Positions 10,366 to 21,095 of a stretch of 29,335 nucleotides of DNA are shown here, piece after piece. The position numbers and the translations under genes were made by a program. Each line of letters begins with the position of its first letter. The first letter of the stretch is position 1. The notes below the pieces were generated by a model that was given only the letters and a program-made list of their open reading frames with translations, made no database searches and had not been told where the DNA came from. Origin of the DNA: Pigoraptor vietnamica (taxonomy: Eukaryota > Opisthokonta > Filasterea); assembly GCA_943704525.1 (NCBI GenBank), contig CALSCQ010001377.1:1-29335 (forward strand), in the 5' to 3' direction.

Positions 10366-11490
10366 ATGGAAAACGACGTCGCTTTCACTCTCGACTCTAT
10401 TTTAACCACAGCAGCGGCGTGGTATGAACAACAACTTCAAGACGGGGTGGCAGCGGCCGTGCCAGCATTCCGCGGAACGGTGCGAGACTCCAACTCGCCA
10501 GAGCCCGCCTTTCATCTCAGTTCGGCCGTTAGCGCGCTCTGCACGACGGACACACCAACAAACGACGGTGCGGCCGCGACAGCTGTCGACGAAAACATGG
10601 CGCTTGATTTCGACTTCGACGATTTCTCCGCCGAATGTCTCGAAGCGTTCGGCGAAATCAGTTCGGCGGCTTCAAGCGGCGACGCCGACTCTCTCTTATA
10701 TACCATTGGCGTCGCGAGCACCGGCGAGCCCTTCGTGCTTCATCCATCCGCCGCCGGCAGTGACGTTGTTAGTACCCGATCAACCGTGACACCATCGCTA
10801 AAGGAATTGGGGTGGTTGGGTGAAGCCGCTGGCGTCGAGCATCGCATGGGATCGCTTCGGTCCGAAACTGCCTTTGTTCTCCTCTCCATCCTCGTTACGC
10901 GCGCGAATGACGCCCGCCTCCTTGATTGCAACGAAGTCGCCGCTGACTACGATAAGCAGATAGATGATCTTTTCTTATCTCGCGGGATTTCGCCGGCGAA
11001 TCTACGGCACGAAACGCTACTTTCCGCGTGCGACGAACTCAACGACATCATCTTCGGCATGCTAGGCGTGTATGCGCACTTGAATAAGGAGCTAAACGGC
11101 GTCCGCGCGGCACTCCGAGAACTCGCCAACACTGCCGACGGAGCCTTATCGAGCGCTATTGCCAACGGCCTACGCGCTGAATGCCAGCGTCGCGCTGGCA
11201 CCGCGAGGAGACGCGCAGAAATGCAGATCAACGATCTCCGTACCGATTTTGTTGCCAAACGCAAAAGGGGAACGCACCCAAAGGAGACGATCCAAACGCT
11301 GAAGGCGTGGCTACATGCGCATCCGACAGATCCGTATCCAGACGAAATCGAGAAGCAAGCCCTCATGCGCACGACGGGTCTGACGTTGCGACAACTCGAC
11401 AACTGGTTTATCAACGCGCGCCGCCGCATCTTGCAGCCTATGATGGAACGCGCGCGTCACGAGGCTGGTCTTTCGGTGACCACCAATTAA
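10366..11490 (+). CDS. TALE-class homeodomain transcription factor
   Basis: A single uninterrupted frame encodes 374 residues. A homeodomain lies at about residues 298-356. It has the TALE three-residue loop extension (HPTDPYPDE) and the recognition-helix motif WFINARRR with isoleucine at homeodomain position 50. A basic KRKRG precedes it. Upstream are an acidic patch (LDFDFDDFSAECLEAF, near residues 80-95), a possible activation region, and a helical segment (about 170-290) that may mediate dimerisation. In this family such proteins bind DNA as hetero- or homodimers in the nucleus. In several protists and algae, TALE pairs control the haploid-to-diploid switch. The gene has no intron, unlike most neighbours. 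Its stop is 46 bp from that of the convergent GTPase gene. The DNA-binding class is certain; the biological role is not. Confidence 0.92.
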   Translation: MENDVAFTLDSILTTAAAWYEQQLQDGVAAAVPAFRGTVRDSNSPEPAFHLSSAVSALCTTDTPTNDGAAATAVDENMALDFDFDDFSAECLEAFGEISSAASSGDADSLLYTIGVASTGEPFVLHPSAAGSDVVSTRSTVTPSLKELGWLGEAAGVEHRMGSLRSETAFVLLSILVTRANDARLLDCNEVAADYDKQIDDLFLSRGISPANLRHETLLSACDELNDIIFGMLGVYAHLNKELNGVRAALRELANTADGALSSAIANGLRAECQRRAGTARRRAEMQINDLRTDFVAKRKRGTHPKETIQTLKAWLHAHPTDPYPDEIEKQALMRTTGLTLRQLDNWFINARRRILQPMMERARHEAGLSVTTN

Positions 11491-11536
11491 AGAAATCGAT
11501 AGCCAAAACCTTAATGCCAGTTGAATAAGCAGTAAT

Positions 11537-13876
11537 CTACACAGAGATTGTTCTATTTTTTGCCTGCTGCCTCGTGTTCTCTGCTCTTGGAGCCTGAGGC
11601 GCCGCGGTGGCCCCTGCCTCGAACACCCGCGTCACCGTGCCCACTGCCTTTGTGCGCCCTTCGCGGAAGACAATGCGCGCGCCCACGGGAATGCACTCGG
11701 GGTGCCGCACGAGGCGGAACCGGACGGTGGCCTTGTCGCCCGTGCGCATGTGCTCACGGTCGGTCAGCTGCAGCGACGCCGTCTGCCGCACCGGCCCGCA
11801 GTGCACCATCGCCTGGTAGCGCGCGCCAATCGTGGTCGGGTGGTGCAGCACGAGAATGTCCGCCTCAAACTCGCGGCACGCGACGGGGTGCGCCTCGCGC
11901 GCGGCCAGCACCATGCCCTTGCGCACGGCACCGCGCTTGACCTTCTTGAGCGCAAACGACGCGGCCTGTCCGCCGCGCACGAGGTTCACCGGCGTGCGCT
12001 TGCGGTGGATGGACTTGATGGAGACGGGCTGGAACTGGCCGAGCGCATCCGGGCCAAGCAACAGTGTGTCGTTGGGCTGCACTGTCCCACGGAGCATCGT
12101 CCCCGAGACAACCGTTCCGACGCCCTGCAGCCGACCACAGGCCGTTGTCAGCGCAGCCGCACAAACCCCTGCCGGCCCAGCACACCGGCGATGCACAATC
12201 ACATCAAGTAGCGGCCACAAGGAGGCGAGAATGTAACAGCACGCACACGACGGAGAAGCCCGCGAAAACACACCGGCACTGCAAATGTCTCGTCGATTTG
12301 AAAGTACGCGGGTTCGTTGGCGTGGCTCTCCGCGCGCGTGGTGAGCAGGTTGAGAAAGAGGCGAAGGAGATCGAGGTTTTCGCCGGTGACGTTTGACACT
12401 TGGAATATGGGGCAAATTCTGTTGACGCACAACAACGACGACGGGGCACGAGGCAATCCATCGTTAAAGCGGAGACGCCATGTACAAGGGCAAAAAAAGC
12501 CCACCTTTCGGACACAAAGTTCGTTGCAGTGACAACGGCGTCGTCGGGGGAGGAGACGACGAGGGGGATCTTGCGGCAACCGGGCGACTTGAGCACCTTC
12601 GTGAGCATCGACATGGTCTCGCGAAACACATTCGGCGGACACATGTCAATCTTGGTTACGACGACAAAGACGGGGACGTTCAGCGCCAGTGCGAGGCCGA
12701 GGTGCTCTGCAACAGGCGCCATTCGGAGGGGAGCATGTAAGTCATTTGGGATGCACCCGTGTGCGCTGCGTGCGGGTAGCGGTCGACGGGGAAAAGACGG
12801 AGTTCCAACGATACGGACAGACACGGCGTGAAGGCCGGCAGCACACGGGCCCCGCAACCCACCCTTGGTCATCCCAATGACGCCGTGGTTCGCGCCCACC
12901 TGCGGCAGCAACCGGCCACGAACACCATCACCAACACAGGGACATACGAGAGCGCGTAACCACCCGCACTTGTTACGCACCATCAGCATGGCAAAGTCTG
13001 GCACGTGGCCGGTGAGCCCAAACACGGTCGTCTTGAGGTACTTCTCGTGCCCCGCAAGGTCAATGAACGTGATCACTTTCGATGCAGCCATGCAAATCTC
13101 GGTCCAGTCGAGCGCGCCCGTGTGCGCGTCCGGCGCGTTCACAGGCCGCCCCTTCGAGTCAAAGCCGAGAATGTCGTGGCCCACGCTGCTCGTGCGCCCG
13201 CTCTCGGACTCGTGCTTGTGGCGAAACAGCCGTGCGCGCGACAGGCCACGCCCGTTGTCGAGCGTGTTGTGCGTCAACACCCCAAGCAGCGTCGACTTGC
13301 CGGCGTCCACATTCCCGACGACGGCAACGCGAATCTCAAGAAAATCCCCCTCCGCCGCGCGCCGCCGCACGAGAAACTCGGCAACAGCCCCGCCGTCTTC
13401 GCGCCGCTCGCGCAAAAGGGAGGCGTCTGCGTCGGCCGCGTCCGCCAACCTTTGCAACGTCTCCTTCGACGCCTCCATCTCGGCGTCCGAGAGCCCACGC
13501 GCTGCGTCTGCACTCGCCGTAAGCGCACTTGCAAGCGCGATCAACTCAAGGGCAGCCACACGCACCTCCAATGCCAATCTCATAAAGCGTCTCGCCGTGC
13601 CCTTCCTGCAGCCGGCAGCGCAACGCGTCCAACAGCCGTGAAAACTCTTGCGGCGACGGATTCACAAGCCGTAACTGCGTAGACAAACGCGCTCAGATCG
13701 GGAGATGCACGCACCCACCCACGGCGCACAACACCCACCCGCACGTCCGTTCCTACGTCGGCCTGTCCGCCGTCGCTGTCCCCATCGCCAAGCAGGTCGA
13801 CGTCCGCGTCGCTCCCACCAAACAGCGCGTGGGCCGCGGCAAACTGTGCGCCGGGCTGTTCTTTTGGTTGTGCCAT
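11537..13876 (-). CDS. GTPBP1: GTPBP1/GTPBP2-family translational GTPase
   Basis: Seven exons, 13876-13739, 13674-13566, 13507-12981, 12899-12863, 12706-12505, 12418-12274 and 12124-11537, give 581 residues (human GTPBP1 has 669, GTPBP2 602). The N-terminal region ([19 protein letters not shown]) is typical of this family. GTPase motifs are G1 GNVDAGKST (about 147-155), G3 DLAGHEKY, and G4 TKID. The central stretch [17 protein letters not shown] also matches. The C-terminal half holds the two beta-barrel domains related to EF-Tu domains 2 and 3 (VGTVVSGTM ... [11 protein letters not shown]). Known members act with the exosome in mRNA turnover and in rescuing stalled ribosomes. Exon 4 is only 37 nt. 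The end of exon 1 is uncertain by two codons (13739 or 13745). Confidence 0.93.
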
Positions 13877-14067
13877 CGCAGGCGCAGAGTGGAAAAAGAA
13901 GCGCGTCGGTGGACCAATACTGCGGTTGTCTTCCTTTATGTCGTGCTTCTGCAAAGCGTGTCGACATGGCATCACACAGCGGCAACGTCCGCATTGCCCA
14001 TATGAGGCAACGGCCCGTTTCGCAAAGCCCCAATTGGCATCAGCGTAACAGACTGTTACTTGTCCAG

Positions 14068-15483
14068 TTAACGAAAGTCGGCCGAGTCCTCACTCGAGTC
14101 CGTGTCGCTGTCTCCGCTGCGGTCCGTGCCCCACTCGTCCTCGTCGGGATAGTCGTTGCGCCAATTGCCCTCGTCTGTGCCGCACGCGCGCACCGGTCAG
14201 TTCAACCGCAGCCTCGCTTGCGGCACACGCACACAATAACAACCCTCACCGTTCGAGTCTTCGTCCTCTCCCATGTCCTCTTCTTCGTCGTACTCGTGCT
14301 CGAGCACAAGTTCTTCGTCGAATGACACCACGGGGATGCTGCAAGAGCAGGAGCACTAAGACAGGACCCCTGCACCACACGCGCGCAGCCACACTTGCCT
14401 GTCCTCCGCATTCGCCGCGTCCTCGTCCTCGAGGCAATAGACGTCGTACACATACTCCGTTCGGGCTGCAGCCGACAAGAACCACCGCCGCGTTAGGGAA
14501 TGTCGCACTGCATCAACCGTAAACGCGCATTATCGCACCTCGGAGACTAAGGGACTCGCGCACCATCGGTATCAGGTTACACGTCACGGCATCTCTTGGA
14601 TCAATTCTGCGGCGCGTACTGCTGAGGTCGCATAAGACACACAGCACGTGGGAACTACGGCAGCAACACGGTGAACGCGCGCGCACCTGGCGCGGTCTGC
14701 GGCGTCCCCAGGCCGTGCCCACTCGCAGTCGTAAAGGTCAAACGTGCGCTCCATTTCGTCACCGGCGTCGCCGCTGTGAAGAGAACGCATGAGCTCGGCG
14801 AATGGCAAAGGGCCGCACAAGGCCACACAAATACGCACCCGCGGGCGCGGTGCTGGTTCACGTGTCGCAAGCGGGCCTCCTTGGTCGCTTTCTGCCAGAC
14901 AACTAGGCCGTGAGCTGGTGCCAGCGCAGCGGCTCAGCCACATCAAGTACCTTCGCGGTGTCGGCATGCGATGCGCGCCGTTCTTCTGCAGTGGCGAGTG
15001 CGCGCGGGTCCTTGCGCGGCTGCGCGGCCTTTCGCGCTGCCTCGTTGTCTTCAATTTGCGACTGCACACAGGGCGCGAGTTGTTGCATGGGGACGCAGTG
15101 AAAATGCTCACGTACGCGCGTGGCACATGTACCCACCCGAATGTCTTGCGCGCACGTGGGATCATTCGCAAAAGAGAGCGGCACAGAGGCCAGTCGTCTG
15201 AAAATGCCATCTACAGATGGGCAAGAAAGGTGAGGAAACAAAAAAGAAAGCGCACGGCAGCGATCCCGTTCCCACAGCCCCACGCACGCACCGGGGACAT
15301 CTCCATCACGTCGCACTTTCGGTTGGCGCAGCACTGCATGCGCACGGGATAAGGCGACCAAGCGTCGGTTAGTGCGCAGAATGGAGAACGAGAACAACGA
15401 GCACACGCGTGCCGCCCACCGAGCACATCGAGAGGGTCCTCGTCGAGGCGGCGCTTGATGCGCAACAATGGCGGTCGTTCCAT
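14068..15483 (-). CDS. SLC7A6OS: Iwr1/SLC7A6OS, RNA polymerase II nuclear import factor
   Basis: Nine exons, 15483-15420, 15333-15292, 15210-15137, 15061-14904, 14773-14687, 14618-14539, 14465-14399, 14338-14250 and 14174-14068, encode 255 residues (human 309). The N terminus LLRIKRRLDEDPLDVLVL matches the Iwr1 start, which carries the basic import signal. A middle stretch (RRIDPRDAVTCNLIPMVRE) and the C-terminal signature EYVYDVYCLE, then NWRNDYPDEDEW with a long acidic tail, complete the family pattern. Iwr1 binds assembled RNA polymerase II in the cytoplasm and directs its import. Intron 7 appears to use a GC donor (AG/GCAAGT). The exon 4-5 junction is the weakest, with donor GTTGTC. The gene lies 191 bp from the GTPBP1 start on the same strand. 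Confidence 0.88.
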
Positions 15484-15672
15484 TCTCAGACGTGAGGCTA
15501 GCAAAGAACGCACGAGAAGTGGCGCGAGACTACATGTCAAAGAGGTTCACGTAGACGCGTTTGAATTGGTCCACGTGATGTTGTACGAAGTGGAGCAGGG
15601 GCGCACTGGCTTTGATTTTCAGTGTGCAGCCGTGCTCAGAGAAGCCAGTTGGCCTGTGGGGCGAGGGCGAGA
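15484..15672. promoter_or_regulatory. Shared divergent promoter region (Iwr1 / imidazolonepropionase)
   Basis: The 189 bp between opposite start codons should contain both promoters. An ATTGG word (reverse CCAAT) at 15565-15569 is followed directly by CCACGTG at 15571-15577, an E-box/G-box core. These are candidate sites only. Confidence 0.35.
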
Positions 15673-17692
15673 ATGGCGCCCACATTCCTCCTGCGCATAC
15701 GGCGGGCATCGCAGGTGGTGCGCGTGTGTGCGCACCGCGAGCCGTACAAGGTCGGCGGGGACATGCGGCGGCTCGAAATACTTGCGGATGCGACCGTGAT
15801 TGTGGGTCACGACGGCCTCGTCCACACGGTGGCGCTGGAAGAGGAGCTGGAGAAGCAGGCGTGGTACCGCGAGGCCTCGTTTGAGACGGACGTGGATGGC
15901 GCTGGAAAGAGCGTCGTGCCGGGTGGGCAGGGGCTTGTGTTCGTTCGTCCTGCGCACCCTCTGTTGTTGCGCAGCACGTGGACCGGTGCTCAACCGCGCC
16001 CTCCCTGCGCAGGTCTTGCCGATGGCCACACTCACCCGGTGCGTTGACGTCATGCTGTTGCCTTTTCTGCTGCACGGTGACACGAGCGCTCACCCACTTC
16101 CATCTCCAACAGGTGTGGAGCGGAGACCGCGTGCACGAGGTACGGGGCGAATGTGGCTGTGCATCTGCTTACGCGACACGCTCACTCGCGTTGCGCGCAG
16201 TTTGCTATGAAGCTGGCGGGCGCCACCTACATGGACATTCACAAGCAAGGCGGTGGCATTGGGTTTACGGTGCGTCGCTGTGTATGGCCGTTTGCGCCGT
16301 GTAGCGCTCGTCTCACACAAAACGGTCCCTTGCTCTTGTGCGCTGCCACGCGGTCTTGTCTGCGGTCAGGTGCGGCACACCCGACAGAGCAGCGAGGAGG
16401 AGCTGTGCGCCTCCCTTCGCCGGCGGCTCGATCGCATGCTGCGCTGCGGGACGACGCTTGTCGAAGCCAAGAGCGGGTACGGCCTGGAGACGGCCACCGA
16501 ACTCAAGATGCTCAAGGCACGTCACGCGCTGCACAGGCACAGACGGCACGCGCTAAACCTTGCTCATCTCTCCAGGTCATCCACGACGTCGGCCGCGACC
16601 ACCCCGTCACGCTGGTGGCGACATACCTTGGGGCGCATTCGGTTCCGCAGGGCACGTCCGCGCGGGAGTACGCGACGGACGTCGTCGAGCGGCAGCTGCC
16701 CGCCATTGTCGCCGCTGCGTCGCGAGGGGAGATATCGCCCGCCAACATTGACGTGTTCCACGAGAAGGGGGTGTTTGAGGGCGAGGAGACGCGCCGCATT
16801 CTCGAGGTGGGTCTGCGCGCGCGCTGCAGCCTTAAGTCGAATGCAGGCGCAAACCGCCCGTTGCCGTGCAGGCGGGGAAGGCGGCGGGCCTTGCGATCAA
16901 CTTTCACGGCGACGAGCTCAATCCCATGTGCTCGGGGGAATTGGGAGCGGACGTGGGCGCGCTTGCTATCAGCCACCTTGAGGAGGTGTGTATGCGCCTC
17001 TCCCTGTGTTAACGAATGCTCGCGCCTGTTCGAACAACAATTCAGCGCCTACTCCCTAACTCGCACCGCACGCAACAGGTGAGCGAGGCCGGCATTGCGG
17101 CGATGGCGCAGCACAAGATATTTGCCGTGCTCCTCCCGACCACCGCGTACATTCTGCGCATCAAGCAGCCCCCCGCACGCCGCATGATCGACGCGGGTGG
17201 GTGATTTGCAAGCGTGCGCCGGGGTGGTTCGATGGGCGTTGACGGGGCGTGGCGGGAGAGAGCGGCTGTGCTGAGCGTGAGGTGCGCAGGCGTGCCAGTG
17301 TGCCTCGGGAGCGACTTCAACCCCAACGCCCACTGCCTCTCGATGCCCTTCGTCATGAACCTCGCGTGCGTCAACATGCGACTCACTATGGAGGAGGCGC
17401 TCGTGGCCGCCACCATCAACTGCGCCGGTGGGTGGACGTGTTCCGCTGGCACTCGCTGTGAACAAGGAAATTGTCCGCGCGAATGCCGTTTTGCACGCCC
17501 TTTTCATTGCCCAGTGTCCCACCCGCAGCGTCCCTGAGGCAGTCGCACATGCACGGGTCCATCGAGCCCGGCAAGTACGGCAATCTGGTCATCGTGGACA
17601 ATCCGCGGTGGGAGCACCTCGTGTATGAGCTTGTCGACCCCCCGATCCACTCGGTCGTCGTGCGCGGGCGCGTCGTGCACACCGCCCGCTGA
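15673..17692 (+). CDS. AMDHD1: Imidazolonepropionase (histidine degradation)
   Basis: Ten exons, 15673-15922, 16013-16038, 16113-16139, 16201-16269, 16370-16516, 16576-16806, 16872-16985, 17079-17196, 17290-17427 and 17529-17692, encode 427 residues (human AMDHD1 has 426). The enzyme hydrolyses 4-imidazolone-5-propanoate to N-formimidoyl-L-glutamate, the third step of histidine breakdown, in the cytosol. The amidohydrolase metal motifs are present: HTH at 89-91, FHGDE at 261-265, and GSDFNPN with the aspartate at 336. Conserved AGATYMDIH, LVEAKSGYGL and TELKMLK also match the family. Exons 2 and 3 are only 26 and 27 nt and together encode the metal-binding loop. Intron 5 appears to have a GC donor (AAG/GCACGT). 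Confidence 0.95.
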
Positions 17693-17743
17693 GGCCCCTG
17701 CATGAGGGCGTGCGGATGGCGTCGCAGTCGGCCACGCGCGCGG

Positions 17744-19772
17744 CTATCGCTCTGCGTTGGCCTTGAGCATCTCGGCAATACAGTACTCGTTCTCCTGCCC
17801 AATGTCCGTTAGGCGCACGTCCATCCGCCGTATGCGCTTGTGGCCCGCGGCGCCGTCCTGCACCAGCTTGCCGCCCTCGGGGCCCAGCTTGTTGCACGTG
17901 ATGTCCAGGTCCTCCAGGGACGTGTTCTGGCGGAGGAGCGCGCCGAGCGCCGTCGCCGTCTCAATGCCCAGCGAGTTGCTTCCAATGTTGAGCGACTTGA
18001 GCGTGTTGTTGCGCGCGAGGCCCTCCACCAGCGCGCGCCCGCCCGCATCGCCCAGCCGGTTCAGGCGCAGGTTGAGCGACTCGAGCGTCGTGTTGTGCTC
18101 GAGCGAGCGGCCGATGCTGTTGCCGCCGGACCGCTGAATCTGGTTGTCGCAGAGGTCGAGCGTGACCAGCTTGCTGTGGCCCTTGAGCAGCTTGGCCACG
18201 GCACGGGCGCCGCTGTCGCCGATCTTGTTGTGGGAGAGGTCTGCAGGGCAAGGGGAAACGGTGTCGGGGATCAGACAGGGCGCGAAAACAGAGGCGGACC
18301 GAAGCGCGGGCGACACTCACCGAGCACGCGGAGAGCGGGGTGGTCTAGCAGGTGGCTGATGAGGATGCGCACGCGTGCGTCGTCAATAGAGCTCCGATAG
18401 AGCCGCAGCGTCGTGAGTGCGGGCGTGCGCGTCTTGAACGTGCGCGCGAGCATCTGGCAGTCGCGTATGGTCATGCCGAAAAGCGACCAATCAAAGTTCA
18501 TCCCGCAATGGCGCACGCCGTACGTGAGGCTCAGCTCGCGCAGCTGGGGCAGCGCCTCGATGGCCGCCGCCAGGTTGACGTGGTCCTGCTGCGGCCCGCG
18601 CCCGTCGCCGTCGTCCCCAGAGCCCTCCTCTTCCTCATCGTGCTCGCTAATTTCCGCGCCCACACTCGCCACGGAAAGCGTCGACGACGTCGCGGCCAAG
18701 TTGTGTGTCCCGGACGAGGCGTTGCGGCCACCCTTCTCAGCCGGCGCGGCCCCGCTTCCTCCGCGCCCCGCAACCCCTCCTGCGACTTTCGAATTGGTGG
18801 CAGAGACGGTCGCGGGTGCTGGGGCTGCCGCGCTCGGGGACGGGGCAGCGGCGGGCGGATGCGTACCCGCGGACCGACCGCCGAAGTCTCGGCCATCGCG
18901 GTCGCGCGCCGGCGGAAGAAGCTGGCGAATATCGAGGCGGGTGACGAAGGGCGCGGACAGCCGCAGCAGCTTGGCCATTTCGGCGCTGTCGAGCCTGTTT
19001 GGCACAATCTTCTCAATGTACTCATCGAGGTTGCGCTCGAAGAACGCCTGCTTCCACGACCCCCCGTGCGCAGCCACGTCGTTGATCTTCCATCGCGCGG
19101 CACAGCAGCGCTGCCAGTAGCCCTCGTGCGCAATGAGGGGCGCCGTGATATGAAGGGGGACGTCGGTGCTGAGCTGGTCGAGCACCCGCGTGCGGTACTT
19201 GGGCGGCAGCTCCGTCAGCAGCGGGTTCTCTGCAGCAGCACACGCGTGTCAGCACACAGCGGTTACGGCCTGACACACAGCGGTTACGGCCACACGCAGA
19301 AGGAATGCGGCGTGTGCGCATTGCATGACACCCACTTGCGAAGTTGGCCACAATGTGCGCGACGCAGAGGTCGACCAGCCGCGGCACCAGCGCCACGTTC
19401 CACTCGGGGTCCTCTGCAATAACGCGCCGCATGCGCCGCGGGTCCGTCACCGCCGGGCGCGTGTCCGGTATGGGCACAGCCGCGGGAATGGCCACGCTCG
19501 AACGCTGCGCCATGTGTCAGTTCGTCAGTCACATCAAACGCGCTGCCTTCAGCTGTCTGCCGCACCACGCCACTCACCCGTCTCGCTGCCAGGCTATCGG
19601 TGCGCGGTAGCTCGGCGACGGCCACAGGCTCCTCCAGCGAAGGATGAACCACGTCGGCGGCCTCGCGCGCTGTTGCGTCTGCATCGTCCACGAGGTTGGT
19701 TGCAGATGCACGCAGCTGCGACGCCGTCTGCGACGCAGGCCGCGAGCGCGTGGGCGTCTGATCCTCGCCCAT
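17744..19772 (-). CDS. TCTE1: Dynein regulatory complex subunit 5 (TCTE1)
   Basis: Four exons, 19772-19578, 19504-19336, 19229-18321 and 18240-17744, encode 589 residues (human TCTE1 has 501). The conserved N-terminal block RRMRRVIAEDPEW, then NPLLTELPPKY, YWQRCC and HGGSWK, is diagnostic. The C-terminal third has leucine-rich repeats of the ribonuclease-inhibitor type (LDLCDNQI, LNLRLNRLGDAGG, LDITCNKLGPEGG), ending DIGQENEYCIAEML. DRC5 is part of the nexin-dynein regulatory complex in the axoneme, so the organism should have motile cilia or flagella. Between the two halves is an insertion of roughly 100 residues, rich in Ala, Gly, Pro and Ser, ending in an acidic DEEEEGSGDDGDG run. The stop is 51 bp from the imidazolonepropionase stop. 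Confidence 0.95.
19253..19291. repeat. Two-copy 18-bp direct repeat in a DRC5 intron
   Basis: The word CACACAGCGGTTACGGCC occurs at 19253-19270 and again at 19274-19291. Both copies are inside the second intron (19230-19335) of the DRC5 gene. This is a short local duplication with no evident function. Confidence 0.85.
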
Positions 19773-20047
19773 GGTAGCGTTGGGCGGTCGAATTGCGCAA
19801 GAGAGGTGTGTCAGACAGCGCAAGCGCCCACAGTCACGGAGTTCAGCAAATACCATCGGAAAGATGCGCAAGGTTTTGACTCGTTGAACCACTTGAACCT
19901 CCGTTGCCAGGACAACAAAGGGTCCTTACAGGTGGGCTCTGATTGGCTGGTTTGCCCAAGTGAGCAAGTGGAGCGCGTGAAACAATTTGAAAAGTGGCCA
20001 ACCTGTCATTGATTGATTTAAAAGAACGACTGGCGGCGATTACACGA
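19773..20047. promoter_or_regulatory. Shared divergent promoter region (DRC5 / TKL kinase)
   Basis: The 275 bp between opposite start codons hold both promoters. A reverse CCAAT word (ATTGG) lies at 19942-19946. No other element is convincing. The 3' part stays open in the kinase frame back to a TGA at about 19988, but contains no ATG before 20048. Confidence 0.35.
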
Positions 20048-21095
20048 ATGGCCACACAGACCCAGAGCGACGCAGCGCGTCTGGCAGACGCGCTCGTGGA
20101 GGCTGAAGCTCGCCTCATCAGGCTGCTTGTCGGTTGTGCCGCGGGCGAAGCGCCTTCTAACGGAACGGTCGCCGATTGGGAAATCCCTGTCGCCGAACTA
20201 CAGTGGCCAACGCACCGGCGAGTTCTCGGCGAAGGTGGCTTCGCTTCGGTTGTGGCGGGCTCCTGGCGAGGCAATGCCGTCGCCATTAAGGAGGCACACG
20301 TTGCGTACTCGTCGGCGGACGCGCTCTCCGAATTCGTAGCGGAGGTTTCCGTACTTCGCCGTCTTCAACACCTGAACGTCGTGCACATGTACGGCGCGTG
20401 CGTCGATCCTCCCCGCGTCTTTGTTGTCCTTGAGCTGTTACAAGGAGGAACTTTATTTGACGCAATTCGATCTCGCTCATTGTGCGCTCCTGATCGAATG
20501 CACGTCGCACGCGGAATCGCCCGAGGCATGACGTACTTGCATGCGCAAGAACCGCCCGTTCTTCATCGCGACCTCAAGTCGCTGAATATTTTGTTGTCGG
20601 AGGATCTCACGCCGAAAGTTTCCGACTTCGGCATCTCGTATACGGGAGTATCGGCGACGGCGAGTTCAGGCACATTGAACTGGATGAGCCCCGAAACGAT
20701 GCGAAGTGGCACTTTTACTGTAAAGAGCGACGTATACAGGTACGTGAGCGCGAAAAGACGCATCTCCTTACTTCAAACTAACATTTTTACTTCCACCCAG
20801 CTTTGCCATGGTCCTCTTCGAAATATTTTCGGGCGAGGTACCTTATTCGTCCATGCTAGCGAGTGACATCATCCGAAATGTTATAGAGCTACGCGTCAGG
20901 CCTACGATTCCGCGTGGGATGCCTTCGACGGTTCGAAATGTTATGGCGAAAGCCTGGCACCACGAACCTTTATTGCGCCCCACGTTTCTCGAGATACAAA
21001 CCCGTTTCGATGCTTCGTCGTCGGCTCAAAGCAAGAAGAAACATGCATTACCTCTACTTTCAAAGAGGAAAGGGTCCACTATTGAAAAACAATGA
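20048..21095 (+). CDS. TKL-like serine/threonine protein kinase
   Basis: Two exons, 20048-20739 and 20801-21095, are joined across a 61-nt intron and encode 328 residues. All catalytic motifs are present: glycine loop GEGGFASV (61-68), lysine in VAIKE (K81), alpha-C glutamate in EFVAEV (E99), HRDLKSLN (173-180), DFG (193-195), SGTLNWMSPE, and the closing RPTF. HRDLKS followed by N and a single-domain layout resemble TKL kinases, which are expanded in many protists. A short coiled-coil-like helix (residues about 7-28) precedes the kinase domain. The start at 20048 is the first in-frame ATG and has a good context (cgaATGg). The frame stays open upstream to a stop near 19988, so a spliced upstream exon cannot be excluded. 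Substrates are unknown. The kinase looks catalytically competent. Confidence 0.9.

Noticed and set aside
14584-15210. 208-codon single-exon gene on the minus strand
   Set aside because: It crosses exons and introns of Iwr1 in mixed frames. The spliced Iwr1 model explains the same DNA with a family match.
19994-20047. GTG at 19994 as the kinase start
   Set aside because: Eukaryotic initiation at GTG is unlikely. The first in-frame ATG, at 20048, has a good context and keeps the whole kinase domain.
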